A DNA stretch of 64,000 bases. It comes from Vibrio ishigakensis (lineage in GTDB: Bacteria; Pseudomonadota; Gammaproteobacteria; Enterobacterales; Vibrionaceae). Made by a program: the position numbers and the translations under genes. The notes below the pieces were generated by a model. The model ran no database searches. It had not been told where the DNA came from and worked only from the letters and a program-made list of their open reading frames with translations. The DNA lies in the NCBI RefSeq assembly GCF_024347675.1, contig NZ_AP024881.1:2294001-2358000 (forward strand). Reading direction: 5' to 3'. Positions 39,764-48,534 of the stretch are shown here, piece by piece. Each line of letters begins with the position of its first letter. Within the stretch, counting starts at the first letter, position 1.

Positions 39764-39789
39764 ATGGGGATCATCGTTTCTGATTCAAG
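39764..39789 (-). promoter_or_regulatory. Sigma-32 promoter of grpE
   Basis: On the minus strand CTTGAAT (39789-39783), 13 nt, then CCCCATAAT (from 39769): an almost perfect heat-shock promoter. The transcript would have a leader of about 95 nt. Confidence 0.9.
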
Positions 39790-39825
39790 CCTGCTTGGGT
39801 TCAGATAGTCAAAAATGGGATTAAA

Positions 39826-40710
39826 ATGAGCAAACATTTCTCAACCATAGCGATTTTAGGTAGACCTCGTAGCAATCTTGCCATTCAAACGCACCAAGAA
39901 ATCTACGACTGGCTGATTGAGCGTGAGTACAAGGTTTTGGTGGACGACCGCCTGCGTGACCGAATGGAGAATGTAGACTCTAGCGCTTTTACTAACCTTA
40001 TGCGCATAGGTAAAGATGCAGACCTTGCAATTGTTGTCGGCGGTGATGGCAATATGCTAGGTGCAGCTCGTGTTCTGTCCCGTTTTGATATCTCTGTCAT
40101 TGGTGTAAACCGAGGTAACCTTGGCTTCTTAACCGACCTTGACCCTGATGATTTTAAATCGCCTCTGGAAAAGGTGCTTAATGGTGAGTTCATAAAAGAG
40201 CAGAGATTTTTGCTCGAAGCTGAAATCCATCGCCACGGCCAGATAAAAAGCCAAAACGCAGCTCTAAACGAGGCGGTACTTCACCCAGGCAAAGTGGCGC
40301 ACATGATAGAATTCGAAGTGTATATCGATGACAGCTTCGCCTTTTCTCAGCGCTCCGATGGTTTAATCGTATCCACTCCAACTGGCTCAACCGCCTACTC
40401 TCTATCTGGCGGTGGTCCTATCCTATCTCCAAGCCTGAACAGCATCTCGCTTGTACCTATGTTCCCGCATACGCTATCAAGCAGACCACTGGTAGTAGAC
40501 GGAAATCGTCGCATCAAACTTATCCTCGCTCCTGACAATAGAGGAACTCAAGAGGTGAGTTGCGATGGTCAAATCTCTCTACCCGTTGAACCTGGCGATG
40601 AGATACACATCTATCAAAGCCCTAACGTACTTCAGCTGATCCATCCAAAAGACTACAGCTACTATCATGTACTTAGAGAAAAACTGGGCTGGTCGAGCAA
40701 GCTTTTTTAG
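39826..40710 (+). CDS. nadK: NAD kinase
   Basis: NadK phosphorylates NAD to NADP with ATP or polyphosphate. The 294-residue protein has the GGDG motif ([13 protein letters not shown]), [16 protein letters not shown], the NEAVLHPGK segment and [17 protein letters not shown]. It is divergent from grpE and followed by recN, the usual gammaproteobacterial order. No strong terminator is seen before recN. Confidence 0.97.
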   Translation: MSKHFSTIAILGRPRSNLAIQTHQEIYDWLIEREYKVLVDDRLRDRMENVDSSAFTNLMRIGKDADLAIVVGGDGNMLGAARVLSRFDISVIGVNRGNLGFLTDLDPDDFKSPLEKVLNGEFIKEQRFLLEAEIHRHGQIKSQNAALNEAVLHPGKVAHMIEFEVYIDDSFAFSQRSDGLIVSTPTGSTAYSLSGGGPILSPSLNSISLVPMFPHTLSSRPLVVDGNRRIKLILAPDNRGTQEVSCDGQISLPVEPGDEIHIYQSPNVLQLIHPKDYSYYHVLREKLGWSSKLF

Positions 40711-40761
40711 CCCTGTGATCTGAGCAACAATTTTCCGAACAAAAAAATCACCTGCAAACTT

Positions 40762-40781
40762 TACTGTATAGAAAACCAGTA
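40762..40781. promoter_or_regulatory. LexA (SOS) box 1 upstream of recN
   Basis: TACTGTATAGAAAACCAGTA fits CTG-N10-CAG with extended TACTGT...CAGTA. Confidence 0.88.
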
Positions 40782-40783
40782 TA

Positions 40784-40803
40784 TACTGTTCTCATATACA
40801 GTA
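40784..40803. promoter_or_regulatory. LexA (SOS) box 2 upstream of recN
   Basis: TACTGTTCTCATATACAGTA fits CTG-N10-CAG and begins 22 nt after box 1, so two LexA dimers could bind side by side. It ends ten bases before the recN ATG. Confidence 0.92.
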
Positions 40804-40813
40804 CTTTCAGGTT

Positions 40814-42481
40814 ATGGATATGCTCGCTCATTTAAGTGTTAACAACTTCGCTATCGTTAAATCGCTACAAGTCGAACTTGGCGCTGGAATGACTACCATC
40901 ACAGGTGAGACTGGCGCTGGTAAATCTATCGCTATAGACGCACTTAGCCTCTGCTTAGGTTGCCGCTCTGACGCTGGTATGGTGCGTCAAGGTGAAGATA
41001 AGGTAGACATCGTTGCTAGCTTTATTATCGAGAACAACTTAAGTGCCAAGCGTTGGTTAGAGGACAATGAACTCGCCGAAGGTGATGAGTGCATTCTTCG
41101 CCGTATCGTCAGCAAGGACGGTCGCTCTCGTGGCTTTATCAACGGCAATCCTGTCCCTGTTTCCCAACTAAAATCTCTGGGGCAACTGCTGGTTAGCATC
41201 CATGGACAACACGCCCATCATCAACTGCTTAAAAAAGAGTATCAGATCAAACTGCTCGATGATTATGCCGGACATGCGAACCTAATTACTCAATCGCAAA
41301 GTCGTTATCAAAAATGGCGTCAAGCTGAAAACACTCTCAAGCAGACCCTACAAAACAGCGAGCAGAATCAGGCACAAAAGCAATTACTTGAATATCAGAT
41401 AAAAGAACTGGATGAACTCTCCTTGGGTGAACAGGAGTTTACCGAGCTAGAACTTGAGCACAAGAAGATCACCAACAGCGGGGAAATCTTAGGTTTAACC
41501 CAAGAGGGATTAAACCTTCTAAGTGAAAATGAGCAGTCAAATGCACTTAGCTTGCTACATGCCAGCATCAACTGCGCCACCCAACTTAGCGAGCTCGATA
41601 AAGAACTGAGCAACGTAAGCCAAATGCTTAACGACGCCCTGATTCAAGCAGAAGAAGCCAGTAGCGAATTGCGTAACTATTTCGATTCTATCGATATCGA
41701 CCCTCTGCACATGCAAAGTGTTGAAGAACGTTTCTCGCAGGTAATGTCCCTAGCCAAGAAACATCATGTTCTTCCAGAAGACCTGTATGCCCATCATCAA
41801 GAGTTATCAGCTCAAATAGAGGCATTAGATTGCTCCGATGAAAAAATCGAGGAACTGGAACAGCAAGTAGAAACGGCTAAAGAGACTTATCTTAAAAGTG
41901 CCGAAAAACTGCATAAGTCACGCAAACGCTACGCAAAAGAGCTAAACAAGCTTATCTCCAATAGCATGCAACAGCTGAGTATGGAGAAAGCATGCTTTGA
42001 TATTCAGGTGAATTTCGACAGCAAGTTTGCCTCTCCATTAGGTGCAGATGATGTGGAGTTTTTGGTATCCGCTAACCCAGGTCAACCACTTCAATCCTTA
42101 GGCAAGGTTGCCTCCGGTGGTGAATTATCTCGTATCTCTCTAGCTATTCAAGTTATCACAGCGCAGAAAGTAGAAACCCCTAGCCTTATCTTCGATGAGG
42201 TAGACGTAGGTATCAGTGGCCCGACAGCGGCAGTAGTCGGTAAGATGCTACGCACCCTAGGTGAAAGCACACAAATCTTATGTGTTACCCACCTTCCTCA
42301 GGTTGCTGGTTGTGGTCATCAACAGATGTTTGTGGCTAAGAAAACTCGATCAGGGCAAACCGAAACCAATATGATTGCTCTGGATAGTGACCAGCGAGTC
42401 AGTGAACTTGCCCGCTTACTTGGTGGCAGTGAAATCACCGACAGCACCTTGGCGAATGCTCGAGAACTAATGGCGGCATAA
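40814..42481 (+). CDS. recN: DNA repair protein RecN
   Basis: RecN is an SMC-like ATPase acting in double-strand break repair. Walker A is GETGAGKS (residues 31-38), followed by a coiled-coil middle region (about 150-370) rich in Glu/Gln/Leu, and a C-terminal head with the signature [15 protein letters not shown] and Walker [13 protein letters not shown]. The 555 residues are normal. An ATG two codons later ([10 protein letters not shown]) is an alternative start closer to the family beginning. Two LexA boxes upstream indicate strong SOS control. Confidence 0.97.
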   Translation: MDMLAHLSVNNFAIVKSLQVELGAGMTTITGETGAGKSIAIDALSLCLGCRSDAGMVRQGEDKVDIVASFIIENNLSAKRWLEDNELAEGDECILRRIVSKDGRSRGFINGNPVPVSQLKSLGQLLVSIHGQHAHHQLLKKEYQIKLLDDYAGHANLITQSQSRYQKWRQAENTLKQTLQNSEQNQAQKQLLEYQIKELDELSLGEQEFTELELEHKKITNSGEILGLTQEGLNLLSENEQSNALSLLHASINCATQLSELDKELSNVSQMLNDALIQAEEASSELRNYFDSIDIDPLHMQSVEERFSQVMSLAKKHHVLPEDLYAHHQELSAQIEALDCSDEKIEELEQQVETAKETYLKSAEKLHKSRKRYAKELNKLISNSMQQLSMEKACFDIQVNFDSKFASPLGADDVEFLVSANPGQPLQSLGKVASGGELSRISLAIQVITAQKVETPSLIFDEVDVGISGPTAAVVGKMLRTLGESTQILCVTHLPQVAGCGHQQMFVAKKTRSGQTETNMIALDSDQRVSELARLLGGSEITDSTLANARELMAA

Positions 42482-42498
42482 TAGAATCTCATAAAAGT

Positions 42499-42531
42499 AT
42501 CCCTGAGGCGCAAACCTCGGGGATTTTTGTT
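42499..42531 (+). terminator. Terminator after recN
   Basis: ATCCCTGAGG/CCTCGGGGAT (one G-T pair) with loop CGCAAA is followed by TTTTTGTTT. Confidence 0.88.
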
Positions 42532-42712
42532 TATAGAGAAATCGATGACTTACTCGGAACTCATCGCCTCAACTCAGGTCAAAAGCGACAGTCCATGCAG
42601 AAAATAAAAGATATGTAGCGAAATTGTGGATACAAACCGTGTTTCGCTATACAAGCCGATTGAGCTTGTTTATCATCTGCCGAGTTTTAGATTTTAAGTT
42701 GAAAGACCTAAC

Positions 42713-43072
42713 ATGCAGTTTAAAAAGTGGTTGTTAGTGGTGCCGTTAGCGGTTTCCATGCTCTCTGGTTGCTCCATTCTCGAAAAATTGGTGTATCGCA
42801 TCGACATTAGCCAAGGTAATTTTGTTGAGCAGTCAGCAGTCGATCAACTGCGTGTTGGCATGAGTAAAGAGCAAGTACGTTATGTACTAGGCTCTCCAAT
42901 GCTGGTAGAAAACGGCAAGCCGAACAAATGGTATTACATCTACCATTTCACCAAAGGTCATGAAGACCCAATTCAGAAGAACCTATTTGTCTTCTTTGGT
43001 GATGATGAACGACTGGAACGCATTGATGGTGATTTCTCGGCGGGTCCTCAATTTAACCAACCGATTCAATAA
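42713..43072 (+). CDS. bamE: Outer membrane protein assembly factor BamE
   Basis: BamE (SmpA) is a small lipoprotein of the BAM complex that inserts beta-barrel proteins into the outer membrane. The signal peptide ends in LSGC (Cys20). The family core is [20 protein letters not shown] and [17 protein letters not shown] with a late WYYIYH. 119 residues is normal. It has its own upstream region of about 200 nt and a strong terminator. Confidence 0.96.
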   Translation: MQFKKWLLVVPLAVSMLSGCSILEKLVYRIDISQGNFVEQSAVDQLRVGMSKEQVRYVLGSPMLVENGKPNKWYYIYHFTKGHEDPIQKNLFVFFGDDERLERIDGDFSAGPQFNQPIQ

Positions 43073-43076
43073 CAAA

Positions 43077-43103
43077 AAAGAGGAGCAAAGCTCCTCTTTT
43101 TTA
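43077..43103. terminator. Bidirectional terminator between bamE and rnfH
   Basis: AAAAGAGGAGC AAA GCTCCTCTTTT is flanked by A and T runs on both sides and serves convergent genes. Confidence 0.93.
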
Positions 43104-43115
43104 TGTCTATCTGAT

Positions 43116-43436
43116 CTATTTAGCTTTAGCTTCAGCAACTTGTTGAGCGGCCTGCTCAGCTCGCTTACGGCGAATCTCTTTCGGGTCAGCAAGCAGTGGT
43201 CTGTAAATCTCAATTCTGTCTTGGTCTCTCACCGTAGCATTTAATTTAACATTACGGCTATAAACTCCAACCTTGTTCACCTTTAAATCAATCTCAGGAT
43301 ACAAGGCCAACAAGCCAGATTGAGCAATGATTTCCTCAACCGTTAATTCACGGTTCACTACCAGCGACACCACGCGCTGTTCTTGAGGAAGCGCATATAC
43401 CACCTCTACGTGAATCATCTCTGAATCAATACTCAT
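43116..43436 (-). CDS. rnfH: RnfH family ubiquitin-like protein
   Basis: A 106-residue beta-grasp protein of the RnfH (UPF0125) family; the role is poorly defined, with a proposed link to RnfA-type electron transport or to the RatA partner. Segments [37 protein letters not shown] and IEIYRPL are typical. The ATG at 43436 overlaps the end of ratA by 11 nt; the longer frame adds 13 residues that come from the ratA region. The C-terminus is Ala/Lys-rich. Confidence 0.92.
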   Translation of the reverse strand: MSIDSEMIHVEVVYALPQEQRVVSLVVNRELTVEEIIAQSGLLALYPEIDLKVNKVGVYSRNVKLNATVRDQDRIEIYRPLLADPKEIRRKRAEQAAQQVAEAKAK

Positions 43437-43869
43437 AGCAAGGGTAAACCTGTTTTGCTCTGCTGGTGAAGGCATTCACCATATTGGAAGTCAGCTCGTT
43501 GAACACCTTGCCGAAGGCCATCTCGATCATCTTGCTAGAGAACTCAAATTCTAGTTTTAGCTCTACCTTACAGGCTTGCTCATCCAGCGGTGTAAAGAAC
43601 CAGCCACCACGTAGGTGTTTAAAGGGACCATCCACCAGATTCATCTCGATAACACTACCAGATACAAGCTTGTTCTCTGTAGTAAATGTCTTGCTGATTC
43701 CCGCTTTGGATACATCCACGGAAGCGGTCATACTGGTATCGTCAGCTTGATGCACCTTACTGCCTGAGCATCCAGGTAAAAATTCAGGATAACGTGAAAC
43801 ATCGTTGACCAAATTAAACATCTGCTCAGCACTAAACGACACCAAGGCTGAACGGGTAACGATCGGCAT
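43426..43869 (-). CDS. ratA: Ribosome association toxin RatA / coenzyme Q-binding START-like protein
   Basis: In E. coli the homologue was described as blocking 30S-50S association; eukaryotic COQ10 relatives bind ubiquinone, so the true role is debated. The 147-residue SRPBCC/START-like domain shows [28 protein letters not shown] and the C-terminal helix [21 protein letters not shown]. The rnfH overlap suggests a translationally coupled pair. It diverges from smpB, as in many gammaproteobacteria. Confidence 0.92.
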   Translation of the reverse strand: MPIVTRSALVSFSAEQMFNLVNDVSRYPEFLPGCSGSKVHQADDTSMTASVDVSKAGISKTFTTENKLVSGSVIEMNLVDGPFKHLRGGWFFTPLDEQACKVELKLEFEFSSKMIEMAFGKVFNELTSNMVNAFTSRAKQVYPCYEY

Positions 43870-43971
43870 TTCATCTCCTCAAAAGCTAAACCACTAATTT
43901 GCCTAAATTTTGTTCCAGCGAGAACAAAAATAATTTCCCTATAATAAGGCAATCCGTATAATGACGCCATT

Positions 43972-44457
43972 ATGGCAAAGAAAAAATCAAAAACTAAAGC
44001 GACTAGTAACACTATTGCGCTAAATAAAAAGGCTCGTCACGAATACTTCATCGAAGACGAAATTGAAGCGGGACTTGAGCTACAAGGCTGGGAAGTGAAA
44101 TCACTTCGCCAGGGCAAAGCGAACATCGCAGAAAGTTACGTTTATTTGAAAGATGGTGAAGCTTTTATCAGTGGTATGAGCATCATCCCTCTTAACCAAG
44201 CCTCTACTCATATAGTAGCCAACCCTACCCGAATTCGAAAACTACTTCTTTCTCGCAAAGAACTAGACAACCTATTTGGTAGTATTCATAGGGATGGTAT
44301 GACCCTTACCGCCCTATCCCTGTACTGGTCTCGTTCATGGGTTAAAATTAAAATTGGTGTAGCTAAAGGTAAAAAGCTACATGACAAACGAACCGATCTT
44401 AAAGAAAAAGATTGGGCTCGCGACAAAGCTCGTATCATGAAGAGCAAGTTGCGCTAA
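43972..44457 (+). CDS. smpB: SsrA-binding protein SmpB
   Basis: SmpB carries tmRNA to stalled ribosomes for trans-translation. The 161-residue protein has the family segments [35 protein letters not shown] and the basic C-terminal tail [20 protein letters not shown]. Its partner RNA gene ssrA lies 66 nt downstream on the same strand. Confidence 0.98.
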   Translation: MAKKKSKTKATSNTIALNKKARHEYFIEDEIEAGLELQGWEVKSLRQGKANIAESYVYLKDGEAFISGMSIIPLNQASTHIVANPTRIRKLLLSRKELDNLFGSIHRDGMTLTALSLYWSRSWVKIKIGVAKGKKLHDKRTDLKEKDWARDKARIMKSKLR

Positions 44458-44483
44458 TAATAAGCATCCAATTCGCATAGCGC

Positions 44484-44511
44484 TAGACAGGCCAAGCTTT
44501 TCTGGTACTAT
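44484..44511 (+). promoter_or_regulatory. Probable ssrA promoter
   Basis: TAGACA, 16 nt, TACTAT lies just upstream of the tmRNA 5' end. The hexamers deviate from consensus, so the assignment rests mostly on position. Confidence 0.5.
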
Positions 44512-44523
44512 GCAAGGACACTC

Positions 44524-44890
44524 GGGGCTGATCTAGGATTCGACGGGAATTCTGAAGTCTGAGGTGCATGTCGTGGGGCGGTTGGCCACGTAAAAAGCCG
44601 CAAAAAAATAGTCGCAAACGACGAAAACTACGCACTAGCAGCTTAATAACCTGCTGAGAGCTCTCTTGCCCTAGCTTCCGCTTTTAAGACGGGGACCAAC
44701 AAGAGATCAAACCCAAAAAAGCTAGCCCGGATTCTCCCGCCTGAGAGATGAACGGCGAAGTTTAATTCAGGATAGTCATTTACTAGCGTGTCGGTTCGCA
44801 GGTACTTGGTGAATTTAAAGATCGACTAAACATGTAGTACCAATGATGAATGGTTTTCGGACGCGGGTTCAACTCCCGCCAGCTCCACCA
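44524..44890 (+). ncRNA. ssrA: Transfer-messenger RNA (tmRNA)
   Basis: The 5' end GGGGCTGAT pairs with the 3' acceptor end AGCTCCACCA, forming the tRNA-Ala-like part; GGTTCAACTCCCGCC is the T arm. The tag frame begins with the resume codon GCA at 44614 and encodes ANDENYALAA, ending in TAATAA at about 44649. The upstream stretch GCAAAAAAATAGTCGCAAAC is typical. 367 nt is the normal mature length, with CCA encoded. Ends are inferred from the known fold. Confidence 0.97.
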
Positions 44891-44900
44891 ATTCGTACGA

Positions 44901-44928
44901 AAAAGCACCCTGATGGGTGCTTTTTTAT
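44901..44928 (+). terminator. Terminator after ssrA
   Basis: AAAAGCACCC TGAT GGGTGCTTTTTT follows ten bases after the tmRNA CCA end. Confidence 0.93.
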
Positions 44929-44946
44929 TATCTAAACATCAGTAAA

Positions 44947-45438
44947 TCAATCACTGAACTTCGAATACGCCTCTAGCTCTTCACACGGGTTACCTTTACA
45001 GAAATGGAGCATTCCGTATTCTGAGATGAGCAAGAACTCGTTATCACCAATGGTCAAATAATCCATTGAATCGTTTGAAAGTATCGCACCGCCACTAATC
45101 ATTACCTTCTCATAAAACTCTAGAGCACGATCCGGCACTATTTTGTCGTGTCTATTTTCTTGTAGCGATATTGAGTTTCCAGTTACTAGGTATTCACCGC
45201 CTGAGCTAAAGCCAACAAGTTTACTCGTTAGATAAAGCAAGTCGTATTCTTGATTGCTTTTGAACTCAACCTTAACGTTCGGTTGATTCACTATGAGCCC
45301 AAGCTTGGATTGATTAACGGAGGCTGTCTTTCCATAGTACGCGCCACTTAAGTGCGAATTCGAGTAGTTTGTAGCAAAATAACCTGCACCTACGCCAATT
45401 GCTGCGGTCAATGCGCACAACACTAGTTTCTTATTCAC
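44947..45438 (-). CDS. Membrane-anchored periplasmic protein, probable ToxS/VtrC-like partner of the adjacent regulator
   Basis: The 163-residue protein has a single N-terminal hydrophobic helix (residues 5-22, LVLCALTAAIGVGAGYF) and a periplasmic domain of about 140 residues with alternating beta-type pattern (GAYYGKTASV, GLIVNQPNVKVEFK, YLVTGNSISLQE). Two cysteines (Cys147, Cys152) lie near the end. Its GTG start overlaps the upstream ToxR-like gene by eight nt. Size, topology and overlap match ToxS, TcpH and VtrC, which guard or complete the periplasmic sensor of a ToxR-type regulator. I see no direct sequence match to any of them, so the role is inferred. Confidence 0.6.
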   Translation of the reverse strand: MNKKLVLCALTAAIGVGAGYFATNYSNSHLSGAYYGKTASVNQSKLGLIVNQPNVKVEFKSNQEYDLLYLTSKLVGFSSGGEYLVTGNSISLQENRHDKIVPDRALEFYEKVMISGGAILSNDSMDYLTIGDNEFLLISEYGMLHFCKGNPCEELEAYSKFSD

Positions 45439-46078
45439 AGATAACCTCCTCGCTTCCTACAGGGAAGGTAACTGAACGACCTTGCTCGTCGATGATTATC
45501 TGCTTATCTCCAAGTCGATAACTGGTAACGTTTGACAGTGTTGTATAGGCAAGCTCATCAGTACTCAAAGTGCAAAGAGAGAACGCACTGGTTTCAATAG
45601 TGGATTGCAAAGGTTGTTGTTTACCGGAAAAAACGAAGTATGCGGACACTGAAGAAACAGCGAATATCGTAACTAAACCTAGGATGAAATTTAATGAAAG
45701 GGTTTGAGAGCCTTTGCCTAATTCAATTGGTTTCTTGGTAATCTCAGTAGAAGTTTGTGTATCGCCTGTAAAGCGGTATCCCTGTCCTCTTTCAGTGACA
45801 ATAATACGCCCATCATTGTCTTCAAGAGCCTTTCGGCATAATGATATGGTTTGCATCAAGCTACCATCTTCAACGACTATGCCCTTGGAACGCCACACCT
45901 TCTCTATCAACTGCTGACGAGTCAAAGTCTGATGGGGGTGCAAACAGAGATACTTGAGCAATTCACTCTCGTTGGTACCAATTCTATAGACGCGACCGGA
46001 CTCTAGGTGGTGGATTTCCCCAGCTACAAAGTCAATCTGTATCGAGCCATTTACTGTAAGTTGGTCAAACATAGACAC
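45431..46078 (-). CDS. Membrane-bound winged-helix transcriptional regulator, ToxR type
   Basis: The 215-residue protein has a cytoplasmic OmpR/ToxR winged helix (residues about 10-105: TNESELLKYLCLHPHQTLTR, GSLMQTISLCRKALEDN, TERGQGYRF). One transmembrane helix follows (about 128-151), then a short periplasmic domain of 64 residues with two cysteines, Cys169 and Cys214, that could form a disulfide as in ToxR. No receiver domain is present. It is coupled to the partner gene downstream and diverges from volA-fadL across a 287-nt region with inverted repeats. Direct control of volA-fadL is a reasonable but untested inference. Confidence 0.85.
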   Translation of the reverse strand: MSMFDQLTVNGSIQIDFVAGEIHHLESGRVYRIGTNESELLKYLCLHPHQTLTRQQLIEKVWRSKGIVVEDGSLMQTISLCRKALEDNDGRIIVTERGQGYRFTGDTQTSTEITKKPIELGKGSQTLSLNFILGLVTIFAVSSVSAYFVFSGKQQPLQSTIETSAFSLCTLSTDELAYTTLSNVTSYRLGDKQIIIDEQGRSVTFPVGSEEVICE

Positions 46079-46160
46079 TTGTTATTGTTACTTTCTTGTT
46101 AAGCAATATAGCAAACAGCTAAATGCGCATAAACCCATATACTTCAGTTAGTTAAAAACC

Positions 46161-46181
46161 TATCTAAATTCTTATTAGATA
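46161..46181. promoter_or_regulatory. Inverted repeat in the toxR-like / volA divergent region
   Basis: TATCTAA and TTAGATA are perfect seven-bp arms with a seven-nt spacer, 83 nt upstream of the regulator. A second separated pair GCGCATAA (46124) and TTATGCGC (46200) surrounds it. These are candidate operators for the ToxR-like protein. Confidence 0.45.
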
Positions 46182-46302
46182 AACTAAATCCTTCTCTAAT
46201 TATGCGCTTATCTCTCAATCAGGCTGTTTGAGTGCTAGATGTTTCCACTCTCCATTATAGTTTTCGGTCATTTTGGTAGCTGTTTCGCTGGAATGCTCCA
46301 CC

Positions 46303-46331
46303 CATCGGCAATAACTCAGTTGTTGCCGATG
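46303..46331 (+). promoter_or_regulatory. Hairpin in the volA leader
   Basis: CATCGGCAA and TTGCCGATG are perfect nine-bp arms with an 11-nt loop, ending about 20 nt before the volA ribosome binding site. No T run follows, so it is more likely a stability or translation element than a terminator. Confidence 0.5.
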
Positions 46332-46365
46332 TTCCCCCACCACGAACACTATATAAGGAGTCGTT

Positions 46366-48534
46366 TTGCCGAATTTTACTCGACACTGCATATACGCACT
46401 ACTTGGCTTGTCTCTAATTGGCTGTAATTCAGAAACTACATCAAATGCTGACCAAGCATCTGTCTATATTCCTTACAATCTCAATGAACTGCCTAAGCCT
46501 AACGACGGCTATGGTTATGATGATGACCTCACAATTTCAGGTGTAGATGAGCCTGCTTATGAAGAGCAGCACACTTACTATCAAGATTTCACTCAATCTT
46601 ACGCTGCACTAGATGGCTGGGGCTTATGCGCTGAACCAATTTTAATTCCTGTGCAAGCTGCAGATTCAGAACAGAGACACCCTCTAGATCACAACTCACT
46701 CGGTGGCAACGTGCTGCTGATCGATGACTCTGGCAACCTAGTTCCAACTAAGCTTTCTGCAACAGGCTCAGAAATCAAGATTGAGTGCCAAGCAAGCTTA
46801 AAACATAACACTACCTACCATATTGTTGTGACCGACGGCGTGAAAACCGAAAACGGTGACGCTCTGCAAGCAGACCAAAGTTTCACAGACCTTGTCTCGG
46901 TTAACCTTGCTGAACTGCCGCCAGAACAACAAGAGTTGAGAGAGCAAGTAGATCGCGCCATCGCACAAGCACCCGATGCCGGCAACCCTGTGTATGCTGC
47001 AGAGTTCACAACGCAACACTCTTACGCCTTACTAGATGCTATGGTCGAGCTTAGCTTGAGCGAAGCAGAGTTTGAAAGCTATCCCTCTGATGAAACGAAA
47101 CAGCGCGAATTCAAAGATTATTACGACCTGTACCGAGTGGATCTAAAGGCACCATTCTATCTACCATTCACTAAAGAACGTGAAGAACTAGAGTGCGATC
47201 TAAATAAGTACGATCTGAAAAACACATGCAAACCGCTATTTCAGTGGATTACCACGGAAGATGGCGCATTTCCGACAAAGGACAACCCAACGCCTAAAAT
47301 CACTGATCTTGAATATAAAGAACTCTTGGAAACAGATATTTACGTTCCTGATGGTTGGGATCGAGTAACTAAGCTACCAACCGTTATCTTTGTTCACGGT
47401 GTTACTGGTGAGAAGGGCACGGTTTCTACCATGCTTAAAGACTTTACAGGTAATGGCTATGCCGTTGTAGCTATCGATATGCCATATCACGGCACTCGTA
47501 TTCGCTATGGCAAAGCTGACCAAGGTAACCCTGAGCAAGAGATCAGCGCGAGGGCCGAAAAGTCTTATTTCATCAATATTGACTCCCCACTGGCTCTGCG
47601 TTCTAACTTGCAGCAATCCGTTGCTGACTTTATCAGTCTGCGCAGTGCACTTAATGCTCTTGGTTGGGTTGACCAAGACAACGTACACCTAATTGGTCTA
47701 TCACTGGGTGGTATTACTTCTGTAATGATCTCTGAGTTCAGCCAAAACCATCCTGAATTGACATTTAAAACGGCGAACTTTGTAGTTCCGGGTCAAGGTC
47801 TAACAAACTTGGTTCTGAACTCTCACACCCTAAGACCAGAAACGATTGAAGGTGTGAAAAACTCTTCAGATGTTGAGCGTAGCCTAGCTGAAACCCTGTT
47901 ACCGAATATATGTACAGAAGAGGCAACTAACGAAGAGTGTATTGTTGCACTGCATGAGTTTGAATCTGAATCACAAGAGAATGCTGATGCTATCACCTCT
48001 CTTAAAGATGATGCGTGGGCATTGATAGAGCCTGAATTACTTCAAGGCGTTCAACTCACTATCGACTCATCAGACCCAGCAAGTTTCACATCTCGTCAAT
48101 CTGAGAACAGTCAACCGACTCTGCTTCTTGAAGCAGTTGGTAACTGTGGTGATACCTGTGAAGTTGGTGAATATATGCCAGACACTGTGGTACCAAACTC
48201 GGCTGACAACAACATCCGTACTGGTACAAATCCGCTTATCAAAGCGCTCGATCTAGCTCCCATCACAGAAGAAACCACATTTGGTGCCCCAATCCGTGGC
48301 GTTGTAAGGCTAACTACGGGAGGGCATGGTACTTACATGTTCCCATATGAAGGTCCAATGGACGAGACAGGTTTACCAAGTCTTCCTACAGGTGAAGTTA
48401 TGGACTTCGTTCGAGACGCAACGAAAACCCAACAAGAGATGGTCGCTTATATGGTTGACACCGACGGAGTTAAAGTCGGCATTACTAACCTAGAACATGT
48501 ACAAACACAGGTGGCTGCTGAAAATGAAAAATAA
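46366..48534 (+). CDS. volA: Surface lysophospholipase VolA-like lipoprotein
   Basis: The 722-residue protein has a lipoprotein signal with SLIGC (Cys20) and an alpha/beta-hydrolase core: VIFVHGVTGEKGT (oxyanion region), IDMPYHGTRIR and the nucleophile Ser446 in HLIGLSLGGITS. It fits the Pla-1/cef and VolA group of outer-membrane lysophospholipases; V. cholerae VolA frees fatty acids from lysophosphatidylcholine and its gene is in an operon with fadL, exactly as here. The start is TTG at 46366, preceded by AAGGAG at five bases. The end overlaps fadL by 11 nt. Confidence 0.88.
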   Translation: MPNFTRHCIYALLGLSLIGCNSETTSNADQASVYIPYNLNELPKPNDGYGYDDDLTISGVDEPAYEEQHTYYQDFTQSYAALDGWGLCAEPILIPVQAADSEQRHPLDHNSLGGNVLLIDDSGNLVPTKLSATGSEIKIECQASLKHNTTYHIVVTDGVKTENGDALQADQSFTDLVSVNLAELPPEQQELREQVDRAIAQAPDAGNPVYAAEFTTQHSYALLDAMVELSLSEAEFESYPSDETKQREFKDYYDLYRVDLKAPFYLPFTKEREELECDLNKYDLKNTCKPLFQWITTEDGAFPTKDNPTPKITDLEYKELLETDIYVPDGWDRVTKLPTVIFVHGVTGEKGTVSTMLKDFTGNGYAVVAIDMPYHGTRIRYGKADQGNPEQEISARAEKSYFINIDSPLALRSNLQQSVADFISLRSALNALGWVDQDNVHLIGLSLGGITSVMISEFSQNHPELTFKTANFVVPGQGLTNLVLNSHTLRPETIEGVKNSSDVERSLAETLLPNICTEEATNEECIVALHEFESESQENADAITSLKDDAWALIEPELLQGVQLTIDSSDPASFTSRQSENSQPTLLLEAVGNCGDTCEVGEYMPDTVVPNSADNNIRTGTNPLIKALDLAPITEETTFGAPIRGVVRLTTGGHGTYMFPYEGPMDETGLPSLPTGEVMDFVRDATKTQQEMVAYMVDTDGVKVGITNLEHVQTQVAAENEK

